A DNA stretch of 64,000 bases from contig JABWCI010000006.1 in the NCBI GenBank assembly GCA_013368515.1, positions 1 through 64,000 on the forward strand, given 5' to 3'. Position 1 is the first letter of the stretch, and each line of letters begins with the position of its first letter. Positions 58,442-64,000 of this stretch are shown piece by piece. Origin of the DNA: Candidatus Altimarinota bacterium (GTDB lineage Bacteria; Patescibacteriota; Gracilibacteria; BD1-5; UBA6164). A model generated the notes under the pieces. That model ran no database searches, was not told the DNA's origin, and saw only the letters and a program-made list of their open reading frames with translations. Position numbers and translations under genes: made by a program.

Positions 58442-60526
58442 AATAAAGTCGCTTTTTATAGAGTTATATTTATCCTTTTTTCAAAACATATCAAAGTTTA
58501 TATTGTATTTTTTAATCCCTGGTTGTTTAAAAAATTTATAAGTATATGGAGTACAATTTGGATTTTTCAAAACATATGAAATAGTATTTAAACTCGTTTC
58601 AAGTTTCTCTGTATTTATATATAATTCAACTACTTTATAATTTTCCATTTCATAAACTTTTTGTCAACTAGATATATTTACTAAGGCATTTTTTGGAAGT
58701 AAAATTCTAGTAAAACTTTTATTTATTCATCTTCATTGAATATTTAAAATATCTGTTTTATTTACTACTCAATAACTATCAAGAAGCATATTTACCTTTT
58801 CATCTTCAAACTTAGAAAAATGATGAGATTTATATATATCTAGTTTTGTTTCAAAATCACAAGTTCATGATATTTTTGATACAGACTTATCATATCTATA
58901 TTCTATATATCTATCTGTTTTATTTCATCAAATTGATATATAAACAGGATAATTGAAATCTAGAGTAGAATTTAAATTTATTTCTCAATTCACTCATAAC
59001 TTCCAAAGTAAACTATTCTCATCACTATCAAACGAATAGAAAACTAAATCTCTATTCTTAACATGATCTACTATAACCTTTAAGTATGAATAGTAATCTT
59101 TTTTTTCTAATAGTTTTTCTTTGAATTCTCAGGCGAAATCAAAAAGTATTTGCTTTGGAGTACCAAGTGTTCACACTTTAAAAACTTTTGCTTCAACCAA
59201 AGTAGAAATAACTAAAGAAAAATTCTCACTAGTTATCTTTTTACCAAGTATTTTAGAATCAACTCACTTAACACTATCAAGTAAATCTAAAATAACATTT
59301 TGATTTATATAAATAATACCATCTATTTTATAATCTATCTTATCAAGAAAATATTTTATACTATTTGAGCTATCACGGAAAAATGGATAATAATTTGCAT
59401 CTCTCAAACCAAAAGTTCAAGTTATCTTATCAAGTCATTCTGGAGCTTTTTGTTTATCTGTATAAACTTTATTGATAAGCCATTCTAGAGCATATATATC
59501 ACTATTTTCTATATTTTTTATATTACCATTTGAAATAGTTATAAGCGCTGTACTTCACATAAATCCACCTGTTGCTCTAATCTCATCATTATTTTGAAAA
59601 ATTAAAAGATACTTTTTTTCTTCTTTTGCTCATAAAATATTAAGCATAGTATCATAATTTTTGTTTATAGTTTCAAGTAATAACAATCAAGTTTTAAGTC
59701 TTTCTTTAGTAAAGGATAACTTTTCATTTAAATATGAATTTCATAAATCTCATACTTTAGAATAACTCAAAAGTGATTTATAAAGCAAATAATATATTTC
59801 TTCATAATTATCTCTTATATTGACAAGTAGATTTGTGAGATAAATATTTTGAGGTCATCATTTAGAATCTATAAATAGATTTGTCTTAATATACAAATCA
59901 TAAGTTTTAGAAGCAAGATTTGATAAATCTTTTCATCAATCTATGATATAAATTACATTTCTTACATTATCATTTGGTAAAAATGTAAATGGTTTAACTA
60001 GAATATCTGCAAAGAAAAAAGAAACTTTTGCTTGTTTTATATCTGATAAAACTTTAGAATTATTTCAAAAATCTTGTTTAAGATTAAGTATATTTTGATA
60101 TCAAGAAGTAACTAGATTTTCAATTAATATCTTACTTGTTAAAAAGAAAAACAATATAAAAATAATAAATAAGCTGTATTTTTTAAATCTAAAAACTTTT
60201 TTTGGTTTATTTATCTTATAAATCAAATATCTTTTTTTAAAAGGATTAATAGCACTATCAAAATAGAAAGAAAAATCTTTATTTTGCTTAACCAAATCTA
60301 TATCAGTGTTTTTTTCTTGTTTTGAGAAACTGTCAAAATTTTTTGTTTTATACTTGTTTATTCTTATTTTTTTATCCAATTTTAGATTTATATCAGGTTT
60401 TTTAAAATTAAAAATATCATAAATTACTCTATTTCATAATTTACTAGGTTTTATATCTCTTTTTATAGAGTCAGATAAATCTATATTTTCATCTAGATTT
60501 GTTTCTAAATCATTTAATTTATCCAT
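58415..60526 (-). CDS. DUF4012-domain membrane protein
   Basis: 703 residues. Cytoplasmic N-terminus of about 120 residues, one helix (KYSLFIIFILFFFLTSKIL), then a large extracytoplasmic domain with the DUF4012 core LLIFQNNDEIRATGGFMGST. The role in the family is unknown; members occur widely in CPR and in surface-polysaccharide loci and may bind or polymerise wall glycans. Single gene with terminator, upstream of murE. Confidence 0.88.
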
Positions 60527-60603
60527 AATATTTTTAATAATTATATTTAATAAATATATTATTTTTATTTATTTAATCAAGAATAATTAATTAATTTTTA
60601 TAC

Positions 60604-60631
60604 TTGACAAATATATATTTATATTTATTAT
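60604..60631 (+). promoter_or_regulatory. Promoter of the small basic protein gene
   Basis: TTGACA at 60604-60609, 16-bp spacer, TATTAT at 60626-60631; transcription would begin about 45 bases before the ATG. Confidence 0.65.
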
Positions 60632-60671
60632 AAGGAAAGCAGAATAGCGCTTCGCATATCTGCTGAAAAAA

Positions 60672-60677
60672 AGGAGA
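60672..60677 (+). promoter_or_regulatory. Strong Shine-Dalgarno site
   Basis: AGGAGA core (AAAGGAGATC) ideally placed before the ATG at 60685. Such sites are absent before nearly all other genes here. Confidence 0.75.
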
Positions 60678-60684
60678 TCTCATC

Positions 60685-60819
60685 ATGGCTGCACGCAAAT
60701 CCAAAGCAACGGTAAAGGCGAAATTTCGCAAAGCCGCTGCTCGCAGAGCTCGCAAGGCAAGCGAGAAAAACTCTCGTAACAAACCCATGAATACGGGGAA
60801 TAAAAATGGACGCAAATGA
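60685..60819 (+). CDS. 44-residue Arg/Lys/Ala-rich basic protein, TGA-terminated
   Basis: Sequence begins MAARKSKATVKAKFRKAAAR and continues with RARKASEKNSRNKP. It is like histone-H1/HCT-type or other nucleic-acid-binding tails, with no named family. GC-rich codons (CGC, GCT, AAG), GGG/GGA for Gly, no internal TGA. Ends at TGA (60817-60819), 20 bases before a GC-rich terminator. Under code 25 the frame would read on past the terminator, so TGA works here as a stop or the gene comes from a standard-code donor. TTGACA promoter and a strong Shine-Dalgarno fit the second view. Confidence 0.75.
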   Translation: MAARKSKATVKAKFRKAAARRARKASEKNSRNKPMNTGNKNGRK

Positions 60820-60838
60820 GAGTTCACCCCCTCTAAAA

Positions 60839-60873
60839 AGCACCCGCAATCTTGCGGGTGCTGATTTTTTTTT
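60839..60873 (+). terminator. GC-rich terminator of the small basic gene
   Basis: AGCACCCGCAA / TTGCGGGTGCT stem with a run of nine T. Confidence 0.92.
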
Positions 60874-60888
60874 AAAATAAATCAATAA

Positions 60889-60918
60889 AAAAATTGGATT
60901 TCATCCAATTTTTTTATA
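60889..60918. terminator. Terminator of dnaA
   Basis: AAAAAATTGGAT / ATCCAATTTTTT stem overlapping the dnaA stop. Confidence 0.85.
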
Positions 60919-62335
60919 TTCACATACTATCTCTTATTATATTTACTTCATGTAATAAAGTTTGATCTTTTTTTATCATTGATTCAAGTTTATTACAACT
61001 ATATAGAACAGCAGCATGATTTCTACCAGAAAATATATTACCAATTCTTTCATAAGTATAATTCATTTTTGTTTTCAATAAATACATACTTACTTGTCTT
61101 GGGATCATAAATTCTTTTTTTCTATTATTTCAAGTTATTCATTCTACTTCTATACCAAAATGCTCTCCTACTCTTTTAATTATATCTTCATATGATTTAA
61201 TTGTAGTCTTTTCTATTTTTGTTTTACTAGAACCAAGTAAGTCAGTTGTAAAACTAAGTTTTTTAAGTTTTTCAGCAACTTTAGCTAAACTTGGAGTCAA
61301 TCAAGTTAATTCATATTCTGCTATCAATTGATTTAAAACTCATTCAAGTTCTCTTACATTTTCAGTTACATTTGCAGCAATGAATTCAGCTATATCTTGA
61401 GGAATCATAAATTCTTTCGCTCTTGCTTTTTCTTGAAGGATTGCAAGTCTAGTTTCAAAATCTGGTCTACCAATATCTACAGTTATACCCCATTCAAATC
61501 TACTTCTAAGTCTTGGCTCAAGTTCTTCTAATTCTTTTGGTGCTCTATCTCAAGAAATAATTATTTGTTTATTTTGTTCGTACAATATATTGAAAATATT
61601 GTATAATTCATTTTGTGTTTGTTCTTTTTTAGATAAAAATTGAACATCATCTATTATAAGTACATCTATTTCTCTAAATTTTTCTCTAAGTCTTTCTATA
61701 CTTCTTTTTTTAACTGCAGTAACATATTCAGTTATAAATTTATCAGCTGTAGTATAAACTATTTTTTTATCTCTAAATTTTTTAATTATCTCATTTCAAG
61801 TTGCTTGTAATAAGTGTGTTTTACCTAATCAAACATCTCAGTAAATATACAATGGGTTGTATGATTTACCTGGATTTCTACAAACAGCTTCACAAGCAGA
61901 ATAAGCTAATTGACTATCAGTTCAAACTATAAAATTTGATAAACTATATCTATCATTTACACATTTATCAGTTTTGATAACTTTATTTTCTCCAGTTCCA
62001 CCAAATGTAGCTTTTGATTTTTTTGATTTTGAATCATCTTTGTAAAAACTAGCACAATCAATTACATCAGTATTTGATGGATTATCTATATTTAAATCTA
62101 CTCTAAATTCTATTTCTTTTATACTTGGATTTTCAACTTGAGTTGACTCTAAAACTTCTTTATAAAATTTTGCCTCTAAGTTATCTTTCATAAATCCAGA
62201 AACAACTCAAAACGTTACTTTTGTATCAGTTAATTCAACAATTGAAATCTTTCTAAAATATACTAAAAAGTCTTGTTTTTTTACTCTTTCAATAATATTT
62301 GAAACTATATTTTGTAATTTATAATTGTTTTGCAT
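60914..62335 (-). CDS. dnaA: Chromosomal replication initiator DnaA
   Basis: 473 residues. Domain I 1-85, short linker, AAA+ domain with LYIYGDVGLGKTHLLQATGN, VLIIDDVQFLSKKEQTQNEL, sensor LEPRLRSRFEWGITVDIGRP, and domain IV with the DnaA box reader (RQVSMYLLKTKMNYTYERIG, then FSGRNHAAVLYSCNKLE). ATG 62335. Divergent from rnpB; oriC may be near. Confidence 0.97.
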
Positions 62336-62602
62336 CTTCTAGTCGTAAATTCGTAAATAAAATTGGAGATTATTAATATCTCTGAACTTCATTAAAGCTA
62401 TTCTATAAAAATAAAACCTCTAGTCAAAATTATATTTTACCTTGACGCATTTTTATGTTTAAATTTTGTAAACAACATACGACTTCCTTTTGTAATGCTA
62501 GCTTTTCTTAGTTTTTAACATTTAAAGTAAAAATATTTTATATATGAATGTTAAAAACAAAAATTTGTTGTATTTTTTATAAAAAAATTTATACTACTAA
62601 GC
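62336..62602. other. dnaA-rnpB divergent intergenic region
   Basis: AT-rich with inverted TTTTTAACAT / ATGTTAAAAAC (about 62512-62560) but no TTATCCACA-type box. It must hold both promoters; an origin here is possible but unproven. Confidence 0.5.
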
Positions 62603-63000
62603 GTGAGAGGAAGTATCTACTGCAAGTTTTACTTGGAGAGGAAAGTCTGGACATCACGAGAGAAACATAGAAGATAACAACTTCGGTTTAAGAATATAAT
62701 GAATAAATCTTAAATACCACAAGTGCCACAGAGACTATACTATTCCGCAAGGGAGAAAGGTGAAAAGTCATTTAGTGTTTATTTTTATTACTACATATAC
62801 TAGTGTGTGTGATAATTTTAAGCTATAGATGATTTCTAGGAAACTAGAAGTGGTAAACTGTATGTGATGCAATGGGAATGGTAGTTTTAGAGGTTATTCT
62901 CTCTATTGCTTCAAAAAACTATACCCAGCTCGAGCTTATGAGTAATTGTAGGCCTAGATAGATTGATACTTAGACACAGAATCCGGCTTATTACTCTCAC
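62603..63000 (+). ncRNA. rnpB: RNase P RNA
   Basis: About 398 nt. The conserved 5' P4 strand GAGGAAAGTCTGGACATCAC and the 3' strand ACAGAATCCGGCTTATT are visible, with P1 pairing GTGAGAG to CTCTCAC at the ends and an internal GATGCAATGGGAATGG region. It matches the 5' tRNA-processing ribozyme found in bacteria. Adk follows 32 bases downstream. Confidence 0.93.
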
Positions 63001-63032
63001 TTTAAAAATATTTAAAAATAAGATAATAAAAT

Positions 63033-63641
63033 ATGAAATTGGTTTTTACTTGAATACAAGGGTGTTGAAAATGAACTCAAGCAAGATTACTTGTAGAAAA
63101 ATATGGTTTTACATTACTTGAAATGTGAGCAGAACTTAGAAAACTAGCAGATTGAGAAAGTGAACTATGAAAAAGAGTTAAACAAACTATAGAAAGCTGA
63201 GCTCTTGTAACTCCAAGTGTAGTTTGAGAAATAATGAACGAAGTTATAACTTCTCAAACAAATGATAAACTTATACTTGATTGATTTGTAAGAAACGAGT
63301 GAAATAGACAATCTCTTGATAATATAACAAATGATTATAAAGTTGTATTTTTTGAATTAAGTAAAGAAAAAGCTATAGATAGATTACTTGGGAGAATGTA
63401 TGATCCAATAACATGAGAAACTTTCCCATCTAGTTTCAAAGTAAATCCATCTACATGAACAGAGCTTATAAAAAGAAAAGATGATAATGAAGCTTCTATA
63501 TTAAAGAGAATTGATGAATTTATGAACAATACATTACCAACTGCATTAGAGCAAGAAAAGCAATGAAAAGTTATAAGAGTAAATGCTGACCAAGATGTAG
63601 AAAGTGTATTTAAAGAATTAACTACTAAACTTTGACTATAA
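63033..63641 (+). CDS. adk: Adenylate kinase
   Basis: 202 residues. Converts AMP and ATP to two ADP. P-loop FTGIQGCGKGTQARLL, NMP-bind region LEMGAELRKLA, LILDGFVRNEGN (family: lDGfPR), LID region LGRMYDPITGETFPSSFK without zinc cysteines, and KRIDEF. TAATG overlaps the next gene. Confidence 0.95.
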
Positions 63642-64000
63642 TGATTTGATTTGCTCTATGAAGAGAATATAAACTAAGTATCGCTGAAATATTTACAGTT
63701 TTTCCAGAAGGGAAAACTGTATTTTATGATAAAGATGTTTTAATTTTAGAAAATTTAAATGAAAATTTAATATTAGAAAAAGCTAATTTTTTATGATGAA
63801 CAATAAAGATATTTAAAATAATAGACAATGAAATAATAGATGATGCTTTAAATATAGAATGAAAGTTTAAGTATGGAATTAGTACTTTTTGAGACAAAAA
63901 AAATCTAAAAGAAATACTTAATTCTACAAAAAAAATACTAAAAGAAAACGGAGTTTCATCTAGATTTATAAATAAAGATTTTAAAAATCTAAGTTCAGCT
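63641..64000 (+). CDS. Trm11/Trm-G10-like RNA methylase, N-terminal part
   Basis: 120 codons, cut by the window end. Starts MIGFALGREYKLSIAEIFTV and has FKYGISTFGDKKNLKEILNS, then KILKENGVSSRFINKDFKNL, like the THUMP-containing N-terminus of archaeal-type tRNA (guanine-N2) methylases. The methyltransferase domain lies beyond the window. Translationally coupled to adk. Confidence 0.75.

Noticed and set aside
60591-60885. Minus-strand frames of 78 and 85 codons opposite the basic protein gene
   Set aside because: They are antisense to the plus-strand gene, which has promoter, Shine-Dalgarno and terminator in the right order.
1-64000. tRNA genes
   Set aside because: I searched by eye for T-loop and acceptor patterns and found none convincing.

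Overview
The window reads as chromosomal DNA of a Candidate Phyla Radiation bacterium that decodes UGA as glycine (genetic code 25), i.e. the Absconditabacteria (SR1) / Gracilibacteria (BD1-5) group. The DNA is very AT-rich. Almost every gene contains in-frame TGA at positions where its family carries glycine: Walker A loops, the alpha/beta-hydrolase GHSNGG elbow, the Ndk tail, the DnaA, DnaX and PilT P-loops. Real stops are TAA or TAG. Read with the standard code the genes fall into fragments, so all coordinates here come from reading TGA as Gly. Upstream Shine-Dalgarno sequences are generally absent. No tRNA gene, insertion sequence or CRISPR array was recognised.

Layout. 1-7.1 kb: polA (partial), ndk, a membrane protein, a U32 protein (trhP-like), an MscS channel, a RhuM-like protein and an odd prephenate-dehydratase-like protein. 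7.1-15.8 kb: a minus-strand RHS/YD-repeat polymorphic-toxin locus with a 5.9-kb rhs gene (in-frame TAA near its 5' end), a candidate immunity gene, an orphan rhs tip with a second candidate immunity gene, and a small rhs fragment. 16-28.2 kb: ftsK, an M23 peptidase with a peptidoglycan-binding domain, lgt, a rhomboid protease, then holA, a MutS lacking its ATPase half, ftsW, yggT, rnc, nusB and rpmF. 28.3-35.4 kb: a two-component system with a secreted coiled-coil protein, a WecB-like epimerase, an EamA-like transporter and an SPFH protein. 35.4-42.8 kb: a cell-wall cluster (FemAB-like ligase, DegT aminotransferase, MurF-like ligase, alpha/beta hydrolase) and uvrD/pcrA. 42.9-50.3 kb: Nudix, an unknown protein, tlyA, a small TM gene, a phosphodiester glycosidase, a 23S rRNA uracil methyltransferase, pilT and a cNMP-binding protein. 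50.3-60.5 kb: a MacAB-like exporter with a very long coiled-coil adaptor, a PriA lacking its second helicase half, dnaX, murE and a DUF4012 protein. 60.6-64 kb: a small basic protein gene, dnaA, the RNase P RNA gene, adk and the start of a Trm11-like methylase.

Functionally the window combines replication and repair (polA, holA, dnaX, dnaA, priA', mutS', uvrD), envelope assembly (ftsW, murE, murF-like, FemAB, lgt, M23) and contact or antagonism functions (RHS toxins, PilT, MacAB, rhomboid). This fits an ultrasmall epibiont or predator with a monoderm-type wall.

The most unusual parts are the RHS toxin/immunity array written in code 25; two small genes (45292-45546 and 60685-60819) that end in TGA, have no internal TGA, are richer in GC and carry strong GC-rich terminators, so they look like standard-code islands; the half-length MutS and PriA; a 131-bp palindromic element between dnaX and murE; and the PheA-like protein with an ACT-like domain inside the dehydratase fold.
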